A stretch of DNA of 12,239 bases, taken from assembly GCA_008017255.1 (NCBI GenBank), contig SSHD01000143.1, positions 1 through 12,239 of the forward strand, written 5' to 3'. The DNA comes from Acinetobacter sp. (GTDB lineage Bacteria; Pseudomonadota; Gammaproteobacteria; Pseudomonadales; Moraxellaceae). Positions within the stretch are counted from its first letter, which is position 1. Every line of letters begins with the position of its first letter. A program made the translations under genes and the position numbers. Positions 1 through 7,603 of this stretch are shown piece by piece. Under the pieces are notes generated by a model. It had not been told where the DNA came from. It saw only the letters and a list, made by a program, of their open reading frames with translations, and searched no databases.

Positions 1-1324
1 GCGAGATATTCATAGCGTGGTGCATCAACACTTAGGCGAAGGTGAAAAACCTTCGCCGCCCTCACTGCCGCGTATGCCCGATGAAACCGATGACGGTAGA
101 CCACTGGCGCAATATGGCAGCTCCACTATTGGGCGCTTTAAAACCTTGTATCGCCGTGGTTTAGCTGTGCGTTATGGTCGCCGTATGCAGACCATTTCAG
201 GGGTGCACTACAATTTATCTTTTCCTGATCAATTATTTGTAGTATTGCAGCAACATGAAAGCAATCCAGAATTAAAGCAGCTCAGTCCGCAAGATTATCG
301 TAGTCACCGCTATTTTGGCCTGATTCGGAACTTTATCCGACTTACTCCATTGGTTATGTATCTGTTAGGGGCAAGCCCATCAGTATGCCGCTGTTTCCTG
401 ACAGGCCGTGAGCATCATCTACAGCCGCTGGTCAAGGGCACTTTATATTTACCCGAAGCCACTGCATTACGCATGGGGCGCTTGGGATACCAGAATTCAG
501 CACAAAAAGAATTGGGCATTCATTATAACGATCTACACGATTATCTTGAGGGATTACAAAAAGCGGTACATACCCCTTATCCTGAATTTACCAATTTAGG
601 TCTGGATGATGAGAATGGTGAACCGATTCAAATCAATGACCATGTACTCCAAATCGAAAATGAATACTACAGTCTAGTTCGTCCGAAACAAGTACCACAA
701 GCAGGTGAAACCCCATCACAAGCATTGAAGAATCGTGGTGTTGGCTATGTAGAATTACGTGCCGTAGATGTGAACCCTTATAGTGCGATTGGAATTGATG
801 AAATTTCAGCGGGTTTTCTTGAAAGTTTAGCATTGTATTGTTTATTAAATGACAGTCCTGATTTATTTGCCGATGAACAGGAACAGATTGATCATAATCA
901 AACTGAAGTGGTCAATCGTGGACGTGCAGTAGATGCTAAAATTATAGAAGGTGAAACAATAGTTTCACTGCATGATTGGGCACAGCGTCATTTAAATGCG
1001 ATTCAAGACTGCGCTACTTTGTTAGATCAAATGGATGGTTCACAGTTATATTCTGAGGCAATCCAAGTGATGCAGCAGCGTTTAGATCATGTTGAAAATA
1101 CGCTTTCCGCGCATGTGATTAAAGATACTTTGGATAATGGTGGGACATGGAGCTTTGGTAGCATGATGGCGCAGCTGCATGTCAACAGTTATGATCAACA
1201 TCCATTAAGTGTGGAAAGACAACAATATTTTGCAGAATTAGCGCAAAGATCGGTGCAAAAACAGGCGCAACTTGAACAAGATAACGACATCAGCTTTGAA
1301 CAATATCTTGCACAATACCGTTAA
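1..1324 (+). CDS. gshA: Glutamate-cysteine ligase, 5' end outside window
   Basis: This cytoplasmic enzyme joins glutamate and cysteine using ATP, the first and limiting step of glutathione synthesis. The reading frame is open to the left edge; its first complete codon is at 2 and the stop is at 1322-1324, giving 440 visible residues. The first residues (RDIH) match E. coli GshA near residue 84, so roughly 80-95 N-terminal residues lie outside. Family blocks in order are AQYGSSTIGRFKTLYRRG (about 107-160), MQTISGVHYN (about 185-214), a QIENEYYSLVRPK block (about 649-690) and the YVELRAVDVNP block (about 746-780). These match the proteobacterial type 1 ligase and not the plant-like or GshF type. 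A GTG at 17 is only an internal valine codon. dsbB follows after 18 bases, so the two are probably co-transcribed. Confidence 0.95.
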   Translation, partial: RDIHSVVHQHLGEGEKPSPPSLPRMPDETDDGRPLAQYGSSTIGRFKTLYRRGLAVRYGRRMQTISGVHYNLSFPDQLFVVLQQHESNPELKQLSPQDYRSHRYFGLIRNFIRLTPLVMYLLGASPSVCRCFLTGREHHLQPLVKGTLYLPEATALRMGRLGYQNSAQKELGIHYNDLHDYLEGLQKAVHTPYPEFTNLGLDDENGEPIQINDHVLQIENEYYSLVRPKQVPQAGETPSQALKNRGVGYVELRAVDVNPYSAIGIDEISAGFLESLALYCLLNDSPDLFADEQEQIDHNQTEVVNRGRAVDAKIIEGETIVSLHDWAQRHLNAIQDCATLLDQMDGSQLYSEAIQVMQQRLDHVENTLSAHVIKDTLDNGGTWSFGSMMAQLHVNSYDQHPLSVERQQYFAELAQRSVQKQAQLEQDNDISFEQYLAQYR

Positions 1325-1342
1325 AATTTTAGAGGATTTCCC

Positions 1343-1843
1343 ATGCGATGGACTTACCGCTTAGTTAGTGCGTTATTGGTACTAACGAGTATTATTGGTA
1401 TCTCGTTTGCGTTGTATTTAGAACATGTGCAAGGTTTAGAGCCTTGCCCACTGTGTATTTTCCAACGTATTGGCTTAATTGGAATGGGATTGATTGCCTT
1501 AGTCGCATTTATTCATAATCCAATTTCAAACGCCTTTAAACGTTTTTATGCACTATTGGCAACTTTATCCATCGGTTGGTCAGTCGGCGTGGCATCTCGT
1601 CATGTTTGGCTACAGCATTTACCACCCGACAAGGTGCCAAGTTGTGGTCCAGGTCTGGACTATCTAGTGGATGCCCTGCCAATGAAAGCGGTGTTTAGGG
1701 AAGTGCTTTCAGGATCGGGTGAATGTGCTGCAATTGACTGGACTTTTCTGGGACAGTCATTGCCTGTCTGGTCTTTGCTCTATTTCAGCCTGATTCTGTT
1801 GATCTGTTTATGGCAACTGTTTAGAAATTATCGTGCAGCTTAA
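1343..1843 (+). CDS. dsbB: Disulfide bond formation protein B
   Basis: DsbB is an inner-membrane protein that reoxidises the periplasmic thiol oxidase DsbA and passes the electrons to quinone. The 166-residue length is normal for the family (E. coli about 176). Four hydrophobic segments can be seen, at about residues 7-25, 39-57, 65-83 and 136-160. The first periplasmic pair is Cys35-Cys38 in EPCPLC, with Arg42 in the FQR motif matching the quinone-contacting arginine of E. coli DsbB. The second pair is Cys101 (PSCGPGLDYL) and Cys128 (SGECA). All four essential cysteines are therefore present. The ATG at 1343 has the ribosome-binding sequence AGAGGA at 1331-1336. The gene lies 18 bases after gshA and ends just before a strong terminator. 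Its DsbA partner is not in this window. Confidence 0.96.
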   Translation: MRWTYRLVSALLVLTSIIGISFALYLEHVQGLEPCPLCIFQRIGLIGMGLIALVAFIHNPISNAFKRFYALLATLSIGWSVGVASRHVWLQHLPPDKVPSCGPGLDYLVDALPMKAVFREVLSGSGECAAIDWTFLGQSLPVWSLLYFSLILLICLWQLFRNYRAA

Positions 1844-1850
1844 ATAAAAG

Positions 1851-1875
1851 AAGCTCGGCTTTGGCCGAGCTTTTT
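1851..1875. terminator. Bidirectional intrinsic terminator between dsbB and hydrolase gene
   Basis: A perfect 9-bp stem, AAGCTCGGC (1851-1859) with GCCGAGCTT (1864-1872), closes a TTTG loop and is followed by more T (1873-1875). On the other strand the same stem is followed by CTTTTATTT. It lies between convergent stop codons at 1843 and 1879, so it can end transcription from both sides. Confidence 0.92.
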
Positions 1876-1878
1876 ACT

Positions 1879-3225
1879 TTAAGTCTCAACAATGCCGTCT
1901 AAATCATCGAAAGTATAATTATGTTGCATATTCACCATATGTGTTTGAACGCCTTCTTCAATCACTTCACCCACTTCAGGATATAACCAGCGCGTAATCT
2001 GCTCCACCACACTAGAATGATATTGAATTTCCATGTGGTTTAGACCATAAAATACCGCTTTGTGGGTGTCTGGCAACTTCAATTGAAATCGTGGGTTGGG
2101 ATGTTCGCCCAATGCACTTTTAACACTGACCAAATAATCGCCAATAATCGTGAGTGCTTTATTACTCACTTTTTCAAACTCTAAAGTACCAGCAATTAAA
2201 AAAGTATTGATGTGCGCTGGCAAAGGTGCTGGTTTGCGGTTGTCATCGGCATGACCAATCCGTGCATCATTATGTTCCCAGTCATCATCGCGTACACTGC
2301 CATGACGCAGGTCTAAAATACCGTTACTGCGGATATTGCCCAATTGCCCAATCAGGTTAATAAACGGAAAGGCACCCAATTTATTTTGTAAAATAAAACC
2401 AATCCGCTCTAGTGCTGCACCATGGTGCGGTGAGCCGATACAAACCAAATTTTCGGTCATGTGTATCCATTGATAAAGATTCTGTTTGCCATAAAACAAG
2501 GCACTGCGCGACACCAACCCGCCCATACTGTGCCCAATCAGATCGATACTGGTAATGTTAGGGTTTTGTTGCACCAATTCTTCCAGTAGGTTGGCGAAAC
2601 TGCGTCCATTGGCAGAAATGCGCCGACCAGAATTGTAGTTCAAATACAGCATGGTGTTGTTATCACGTTGTGCGAGTAAACGCTCGCCCACGCCACTATA
2701 ACGATTGTTTGACCAGCTTAAGTGGCTCATACATAAACCATGCACCATAATCACCACACGACCTGTTAGTTCACCTTTTTGGATTGAACCATAGTGGTCG
2801 TATAGCACCATCGGCAACGCCAGCGGATTATGTTGTTTTAATAAAAAATCGCCAAAAATACCATTCAGCACCCCAACCATAAAATGCATGTTCGGTGTAA
2901 GTGCTTTGTCATGTAAGGTTGGGAATTTTTCAATAATGCGACGCAAACCTGGGGCGACAAAATGACTGCCATAGCGTTGAATGCGATCATAAGAAAATTG
3001 ATAAAATTTTTGTAGCTGTGGCATTTTTTGAAGTTTTTTGGCTTTCTGTACGCTCAAACCAAGCGTTGTCCGTAACACTTCGGTTTGAATCACTTGCAGC
3101 ATATCGTGTACGCCACTGAGGCTAATGGTCACGACTTGTGCCAAACCTTCCAAAACATCAGCCTGACTTGGGGGGGTACTGTCCCACTTGCAGTAAGTTT
3201 CATGCAGAGGCGTTAAACTTGGCAT
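1879..3225 (-). CDS. Alpha/beta hydrolase (lipase/PGAP1-like)
   Basis: This is a predicted serine hydrolase; the substrate is unknown. The 448-residue protein has an N-terminal region of about 150 residues without a recognised domain, then an alpha/beta hydrolase core. The core has MVHGLCMSH (about 160-168) as the oxyanion-hole HG strand, GHSMGG at 231-236 with nucleophile Ser233, and GSPHHGA at 264-270, a block typical of lipases and PGAP1-type proteins. Candidate partners are Asp363 (IIGDYL) and His397 (LNHMEIQYH); the choice of acid is uncertain. No clear signal peptide is seen, so a cytoplasmic or membrane-associated protein is likely. The ATG at 3225 has a GGGGAA ribosome-binding site on the minus strand (about 3232-3237). 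A run of seven G bases on the plus strand (3170-3176) covers codons 17-19, where slippage would inactivate the gene. It converges on dsbB and is divergent from the esterase gene. Confidence 0.85.
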   Translation of the reverse strand: MPSLTPLHETYCKWDSTPPSQADVLEGLAQVVTISLSGVHDMLQVIQTEVLRTTLGLSVQKAKKLQKMPQLQKFYQFSYDRIQRYGSHFVAPGLRRIIEKFPTLHDKALTPNMHFMVGVLNGIFGDFLLKQHNPLALPMVLYDHYGSIQKGELTGRVVIMVHGLCMSHLSWSNNRYSGVGERLLAQRDNNTMLYLNYNSGRRISANGRSFANLLEELVQQNPNITSIDLIGHSMGGLVSRSALFYGKQNLYQWIHMTENLVCIGSPHHGAALERIGFILQNKLGAFPFINLIGQLGNIRSNGILDLRHGSVRDDDWEHNDARIGHADDNRKPAPLPAHINTFLIAGTLEFEKVSNKALTIIGDYLVSVKSALGEHPNPRFQLKLPDTHKAVFYGLNHMEIQYHSSVVEQITRWLYPEVGEVIEEGVQTHMVNMQHNYTFDDLDGIVET

Positions 3226-3618
3226 GTTGATTTCCCCATCCTGTGGTACATCGCATCAGTCCGATCAAATTAATTTAACACGATCTGCAGCGACTGTAAT
3301 AATATCTTGCGGTTTATGCATTAATTAGTAATAAGTTTTTTTCATACAGTGTTGAATTGCCCTAAATCATTGCTTAAATCAGCGCAGCGCAGCGCAAGGC
3401 ATTTCATACTGCTGTCATCTTTTAGCATACGCATGCCGCTATGCGCTTAGATATGTTTTTGTCGGACAATATGTCTGTTTAAGCACATTTTTTGTGCAAA
3501 TAAAGCATTATTATGTAGCTATTTAGTCGATAGAATAACCATTAGACTTAAGTCGGCGTACAGTATCCGAATCCAATCAGTATGGTCATTGCTTCGGCAA
3601 TAGTGTGAGTAGCTCGCA
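3226..3618. other. Divergent intergenic region (393 bases)
   Basis: No gene is supported here. It must hold the promoters of the hydrolase gene (leftward) and the yqiA-parE pair (rightward). The best rightward -10 candidate is TAGAAT at 3531-3536, with only a weak -35 (TTATTA, 3508-3513). A leftward candidate, read on the minus strand, is TTCAAC, 17 bases, then TATTAC, also weak. Other structure includes three tandem AGCGC units (3381-3395), the near-palindrome CGGACAATATGTCTG (3463-3477), a GCATA/TATGC inverted repeat around 3425-3442, and a small GCACA-TTTTT-TGTGC hairpin (3483-3497). None can be given a function from sequence alone. Confidence 0.6.
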
Positions 3619-4227
3619 ATGCATCTAATTTATTTACATGGCTTTCGAAGCAGTCCAAGCTCTAAAAAGGCGCAGCAGTTACTACACTTTTGTGCCCATT
3701 TGCCGCATATACAGCTGCATGTACCAGACTTAAACTGTACGCCAAATCAAGTCATTGCACATCTTTCACAGCTTATCGAGCGTTTGCCTGTTGGGCAGGT
3801 GGCGTTAGTGGGCAGTAGTTTAGGCGGTTTTTATGCAAACTATTTGGTGGCAAAATATGCCTGCCCTGCGCTATTGATTAACCCTGCCATGCAACCGTGG
3901 CGACTGTTTCAAGAGTTATTTGGTATTGAGCAAATGCCACTGCAAATCACGTCAAATTGGACATTGGATGCCGCACAATTGCAGCAATTACAACACATCG
4001 CTGCGCTACCACAGCAACATGCCAATAAAATTTTAGTACTATTACAACAAGGCGATGAAGTCTTGGATTATCGCCTAGCACAGCGTTATTATAGCGCGGT
4101 ACAACCATCGGCATTGATTTTAACCGAGCTTGGTGGTAATCATGCAATGGATGATTTTGAAGAAAAATTAGCGTTCGTACTCGACTTTTTAGCGGCCGCC
4201 CTACCACAAGGAAATGCAACCCAGTGA
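3619..4227 (+). CDS. yqiA: YqiA/UPF0227-family esterase
   Basis: This is a small cytoplasmic alpha/beta hydrolase; E. coli YqiA acts as an esterase in vitro but its physiological substrate is not established. The 202-residue length fits the family (about 193). It begins MHLIYLHGFRSSPSS, the usual YqiA N-terminal HGF block. The nucleophile elbow GSSLGG has Ser67. The GDEVLDY block has Asp146, and GGNHAMDDFE has His175, completing a plausible Ser-Asp-His triad. The ATG at 3619 has a weak upstream GTGAG (3605-3609). The stop overlaps the GTG start of parE by four bases. The same yqiA-parE order occurs in E. coli, which supports both the name and co-transcription. There is no cpdA gene just upstream, where E. 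coli has one. Confidence 0.88.
   Translation: MHLIYLHGFRSSPSSKKAQQLLHFCAHLPHIQLHVPDLNCTPNQVIAHLSQLIERLPVGQVALVGSSLGGFYANYLVAKYACPALLINPAMQPWRLFQELFGIEQMPLQITSNWTLDAAQLQQLQHIAALPQQHANKILVLLQQGDEVLDYRLAQRYYSAVQPSALILTELGGNHAMDDFEEKLAFVLDFLAAALPQGNATQ
4208..4226 (+). promoter_or_regulatory. Ribosome-binding site and GTG start of parE inside yqiA
   Basis: AAGGAA at 4208-4213 lies within the last codons of yqiA, ten bases before the GTG at 4224-4226. That GTG shares bases with the TGA stop of yqiA (4225-4227). The arrangement sets the parE start and suggests translational coupling. Confidence 0.75.
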
Positions 4228-6107
4228 CACAATACACGGCACAATCACTTGAAGTTCTTTCTGGATTAGATCCGGTTCGTCGTCGGCCGGGCATGTACAC
4301 CGACACCTCACGTCCCAACCATTTGGCGCAAGAAGTAATTGATAACGCAGTCGATGAAGCGCTTGCAGGGCATGCCAATCAAGTCACAGTCACGGTCTAT
4401 GAAGATGGTTCTTTGTCGGTAGAAGATAACGGTCGTGGTATGCCAGTGGATATTCACCCTGAATATGGGCAAAGCGGCATCGAAATTATTTTGACCAAAT
4501 TGCACGCTGGCGGCAAATTCAGCACCGATAACTATCAATTTTCTGGTGGTTTGCATGGGGTGGGCATTTCCGTGGTCAATGCTTTATCCACGCGAGTAGA
4601 AGTTGCGGTACAACGCCACGGCAATCTGTATCAAATGGCGTTTGAACAGGGTGAGCCGGTTGAGCATTTATCGGTCTTAGAAGGCAAAGTTGCCAAACGT
4701 GCCACAGGTACTACAGTGCGTTTTTGGCCAGAAGCTAAATATTTTGATAGCCCGAAGTTTGCCTTAAAAGCTCTGAAGCATAATTTAAAAGCCAAGGCGG
4801 TACTCGCCGCAGGTTTAAAAATTATTTATGACGATAAAATCAACAACGAACGCATAGAATGGCAATTTGAAAATGGTCTAGTCGACTATTTAATGGATGA
4901 ATTGCAAGATCGTGAAATTTTGCCCGATCCTGCTTTTGTCAGCAGTGGGCAGGCGGAACGTGCCGCCTGTGAATTTGCCATTTGTTGGAATGTCGAGGGC
5001 GGCGAGCAAATTCAAGAAAGTTATGTCAATTTAATTCCAACTGCGCAAGGGGGCACCCACGTTAACGGTTTACGCTCTGGCGTGACCGAAGCCTTGCGTG
5101 AGTTTTGTGAATTGCGCAATTTATTGCCACGTAATATGAAACTCTCGGCGGAAGATGTTTGGGATGGAGTGAATTTTATTTTATCTTTAAAACTGCAAGA
5201 ACCGCAGTTTTCAGGACAAACCAAAGAGCGCCTATCGAGCCGTGAAGCGGCAAATATCGTATTGAATATTGCCAAAGATGCCTTTTCGTTGTGGTTGAAC
5301 CAACATGCGGAAATTGCCACCCAACTTGCAGAAATGGCGATCGCTAAAGCAGGGCGACGTTTAAAAGCGGCGAAAAAAGTAGAACGCAAAAAAATTGTTT
5401 CAGGGCCTGCTTTACCAGGTAAATTGGCAGATTGTGTCGGTTTAACTCGTGAAGACAGTGAGCTGTTTATTGTCGAGGGTGATTCTGCCGGTGGTAGTGC
5501 CAAACAAGCGCGGGATAAAAATTTTCAAGCGATTATGCCAATTCGCGGCAAAATTCTAAATACGTGGGAAGTATCTTCGGACGAAGTTTTAGCTTCGCAA
5601 GAAGTACATGACATTGCCATTGCCATAGGGGTAGACCCAGGCAGTGATGACTTGTCTGAACTGCGCTATGGTAAAATTTGTATTTTGGCTGATGCAGACT
5701 CGGACGGGTTGCATATTGCTACTTTGCTCTGTGCCTTGTTTGTGAAACATTTCCCCACCTTGGTGGAAGAAGGGCATTTATATGTTGCCATGCCGCCGTT
5801 GTATCGGATTGATATTGGTAAAGATGTGCACTATGCACTGGATGATGCTGAACTGGAAGCGACCTTAAATAAAGTCAAAGGCAACAAAAACCCGCAAATC
5901 ACCCGCTTTAAAGGCTTGGGTGAAATGAATGCCAGCCAGCTACGTGAAACCACCATGGACCCAAACACACGCCGTTTGGTGCAGCTCGATTTGGATGATG
6001 CACACCTGACCGCAGGTTTGTTGGATAAATTGCTGGCGAAAAAGCGCGCGCCAGATCGGAAACATTGGTTAGAGCAAAAAGGCAACTTGGCGGATATTGT
6101 GGTTTGA
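4224..6107 (+). CDS. parE: DNA topoisomerase IV subunit B
   Basis: ParE is the ATPase subunit of topoisomerase IV, which with ParC unlinks daughter chromosomes. The 627-residue length is normal (E. coli 630). The GHKL ATPase domain has EVIDNAVDEALAG (Glu37, Asn41), EDNGRGMP (Asp68) and the ATP-lid block SGGLHGVG (107-114). The transducer domain has GQTKERL with Lys334. The TOPRIM domain has EGDSAGG (418-424) with Glu418, and DADSDG with Asp490 and Asp492, the magnesium-binding residues. PIRGKILNTWEVSSDEVL (about 439-456) and the C-terminal RFKGLGEMN and DPNTRRL blocks follow. The quinolone-response region around 439-465 reads like the E. coli sequence apart from PI for PL. It resembles ParE rather than GyrB because it lacks the large insertion of gammaproteobacterial GyrB. 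The start is GTG, overlapping yqiA. ParC is not in this window. Confidence 0.97.
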   Translation: MTQYTAQSLEVLSGLDPVRRRPGMYTDTSRPNHLAQEVIDNAVDEALAGHANQVTVTVYEDGSLSVEDNGRGMPVDIHPEYGQSGIEIILTKLHAGGKFSTDNYQFSGGLHGVGISVVNALSTRVEVAVQRHGNLYQMAFEQGEPVEHLSVLEGKVAKRATGTTVRFWPEAKYFDSPKFALKALKHNLKAKAVLAAGLKIIYDDKINNERIEWQFENGLVDYLMDELQDREILPDPAFVSSGQAERAACEFAICWNVEGGEQIQESYVNLIPTAQGGTHVNGLRSGVTEALREFCELRNLLPRNMKLSAEDVWDGVNFILSLKLQEPQFSGQTKERLSSREAANIVLNIAKDAFSLWLNQHAEIATQLAEMAIAKAGRRLKAAKKVERKKIVSGPALPGKLADCVGLTREDSELFIVEGDSAGGSAKQARDKNFQAIMPIRGKILNTWEVSSDEVLASQEVHDIAIAIGVDPGSDDLSELRYGKICILADADSDGLHIATLLCALFVKHFPTLVEEGHLYVAMPPLYRIDIGKDVHYALDDAELEATLNKVKGNKNPQITRFKGLGEMNASQLRETTMDPNTRRLVQLDLDDAHLTAGLLDKLLAKKRAPDRKHWLEQKGNLADIVV

Positions 6108-6180
6108 TGTTTGGTTATGGTGCGTTATTGCGGCGCCAAAATAGTGATAGGGAGCCGGTGAAATAAAATTTTTGTTTTTT

Positions 6181-6245
6181 GTTTTGAGGCGACCGTCCTG
6201 AGGAACAACGTTCCGCAAGTTCCCCCGCAAAGGGAGGGAGAAAAG
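6181..6245. repeat. GC-rich inverted-repeat block, possible dispersed intergenic repeat
   Basis: In the 160-base gap after parE, this block differs from its AT-rich surroundings. It has a GGAAC-AAC-GTTCC hairpin (6202-6214), then a C-run (6222-6226) facing GGGAGGG (6232-6238). It lacks the long T-tract of a clean terminator on either strand. Compact GC-rich intergenic blocks of this sort are often dispersed repeats in Acinetobacter-like genomes; that is inference, since only one copy is visible here. Confidence 0.35.
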
Positions 6246-6267
6246 CATAACCGTTATTTTTACTACT

Positions 6268-7149
6268 TTATCCCCCATCATCTTCAACAGGCTGAATAAA
6301 ACGACCATTTTTTGGGTCTTCATAGGCTTGCAGTATTTCATCGTAGCTATTCATCACGAAATAACCGCGGCCATAAATCGGTTCATTGAACGGTGTGCCG
6401 CTTAAAAATAAAATGGAACAATCACGCTGTGCGGTTAGTACGACTTGCTTGCCCAAACTCGACATCACCGCCATGCCGTTATCTTCGAGTTGTTCATCCT
6501 CTGGCTGAAAACAGGCACGACCTGAACGCATATAAAGCAGCGTGGTATCGCCAGATTTTGCAGGCAACACAATACGCTGTCCTTGCTGAATAAAGACATC
6601 AAACACCTGTAAAGGTGAATGCACTTTGGCGGGACCAAACTGTCCATTATATTCACCTGCTATTACGCGTAACCAACCCGCATCATTGGCTAACTGCACT
6701 TTTGGAATATGCTCATTACGCAGGCTTTGGTAGCGTGGCGGATTCATTTTATCTTTGGCAGGCAAATTGACCCACAGTTGCAACATTTCAAATGCGCCGC
6801 CAGTGCGGGAAAATTGCTCACTAAACACTTCCTTATGAATCACGCCCGATGCTGCGGTCATCCACTGCACATCGCCCGGGTAAATAATGCCGCCACCGCC
6901 AGAGGAGTCACGGTGTTCCAGTTCACCTTTAAACATTAGCGTGACGGTTTCAAACCCCCGATGCGGATGATCGTCTACACCTTTACGCAGGGCGCTAGCT
7001 TGTAATGTGCCCGGACCTATATGATCGAGCAATAAAAACGGCGCAACGGTATTGCCCAAGTCATAATGCGAAAAAACTGACACCACTGGCGAAAAATCAC
7101 CGACTGCGGAATGGCTGCTATTGCCGTGAATAAAGGCAAGTGTTTTCAT
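6268..7149 (-). CDS. Pirin-family bicupin protein
   Basis: Pirins are cytoplasmic double-cupin proteins that bind one metal ion, usually iron; some bacterial members have quercetin 2,3-dioxygenase activity, but the natural role is often unknown. The 293-residue length is typical. The N-terminal cupin carries the family motif DDHPHRGFETVT with His61 and His63, then GVIHKEVFSE with His105 and Glu107. These correspond to the His-His-His-Glu metal site of human pirin, so the metal site looks intact. A core block, LQLWVNLPAKDKMNPPRYQ, follows at about 123-141, then a more divergent C-terminal cupin (about 175-265). The ATG at 7149 has only a weak upstream ribosome-binding sequence. The gene stands alone, convergent with parE and divergent from the HPF-family gene. 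The exact substrate cannot be told. Confidence 0.9.
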   Translation of the reverse strand: MKTLAFIHGNSSHSAVGDFSPVVSVFSHYDLGNTVAPFLLLDHIGPGTLQASALRKGVDDHPHRGFETVTLMFKGELEHRDSSGGGGIIYPGDVQWMTAASGVIHKEVFSEQFSRTGGAFEMLQLWVNLPAKDKMNPPRYQSLRNEHIPKVQLANDAGWLRVIAGEYNGQFGPAKVHSPLQVFDVFIQQGQRIVLPAKSGDTTLLYMRSGRACFQPEDEQLEDNGMAVMSSLGKQVVLTAQRDCSILFLSGTPFNEPIYGRGYFVMNSYDEILQAYEDPKNGRFIQPVEDDGG

Positions 7150-7603
7150 GGCATACTTTTAGGCTATTTTAGCTTTACCATAGCATGACGGCGTGGATTG
7201 TTATACCGTCTGCACATTGCTTTGCGTGGTTAGTTGGTGCGGTTAGGTTTCAATGATTGTTTTTAATTATTGGTATAAAATTATATAAAAATAATAGTAT
7301 AAATTCACCAAGCGTTAAAATTTGTACCGTATATCAATATGGCACAGCACCGTGTTCAATCTATGTCTATTTTTATTTAAGTTTTCATTAAAATGTCAAA
7401 AATCAGCTTGCATATTTTTCGTTATGGACGGATATTGGAATAAGAGCAGTTCTTCTTTAGGCCTATAAAACAGCCCATCTAACACGAGGAGATCACAGAC
7501 ATTTATATCATCAAAATATACAGCCGCACTGAATGAATGCTCAAAGTGTGCTCAAAAATAAAATTTGTTAATCCGTTGCACCGAAAAAGAGAGGAAGATA
7601 TTT
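7150..7603. other. Divergent AT-rich intergenic region (454 bases)
   Basis: No protein gene is supported. The stretch 7255-7310 is very AT-rich with several TATAAA-like elements. A rightward promoter candidate is TTGCAT (7408-7413), a 17-base spacer and GATATT (7431-7436); it would give the HPF-family gene a leader of about 160 bases. TATAAA at 7464-7469 is another possible -10 without a good -35. Inverted repeats are GACGG/CCGTC (7187-7191 and 7206-7210) and an imperfect GTACCGTAT/ATATGGCAC pair (7323-7344). GAGGAG near 7484-7490 resembles a ribosome-binding site but no convincing ORF follows it. Confidence 0.55.

Noticed and set aside
3947..4378. 143-residue ORF antisense to the yqiA-parE junction
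   Set aside because: It spans two well-supported genes on the other strand and has no family features.
5021..5503. 160-residue ORF antisense to parE
   Set aside because: It lies wholly opposite the conserved parE transducer and TOPRIM region, has low-complexity composition and no recognisable domain.
5538..5625. Quinolone-resistance change in parE
   Set aside because: The region reads like susceptible E. coli ParE except for a conservative Leu-to-Ile, so no resistance mutation can be claimed.
6069..6341. 90-residue ORF on the minus strand across the parE end, intergenic block and pirin end
   Set aside because: It overlaps both flanking genes and reads through the GC-rich repeat-like block; it looks like a chance frame.
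7533..7571. 12-codon ORF in the leader of the HPF-family gene
   Set aside because: No ribosome-binding site precedes it and it is too short to support. A possible ATT-started frame at 7501 after GAGGAG is equally weak.
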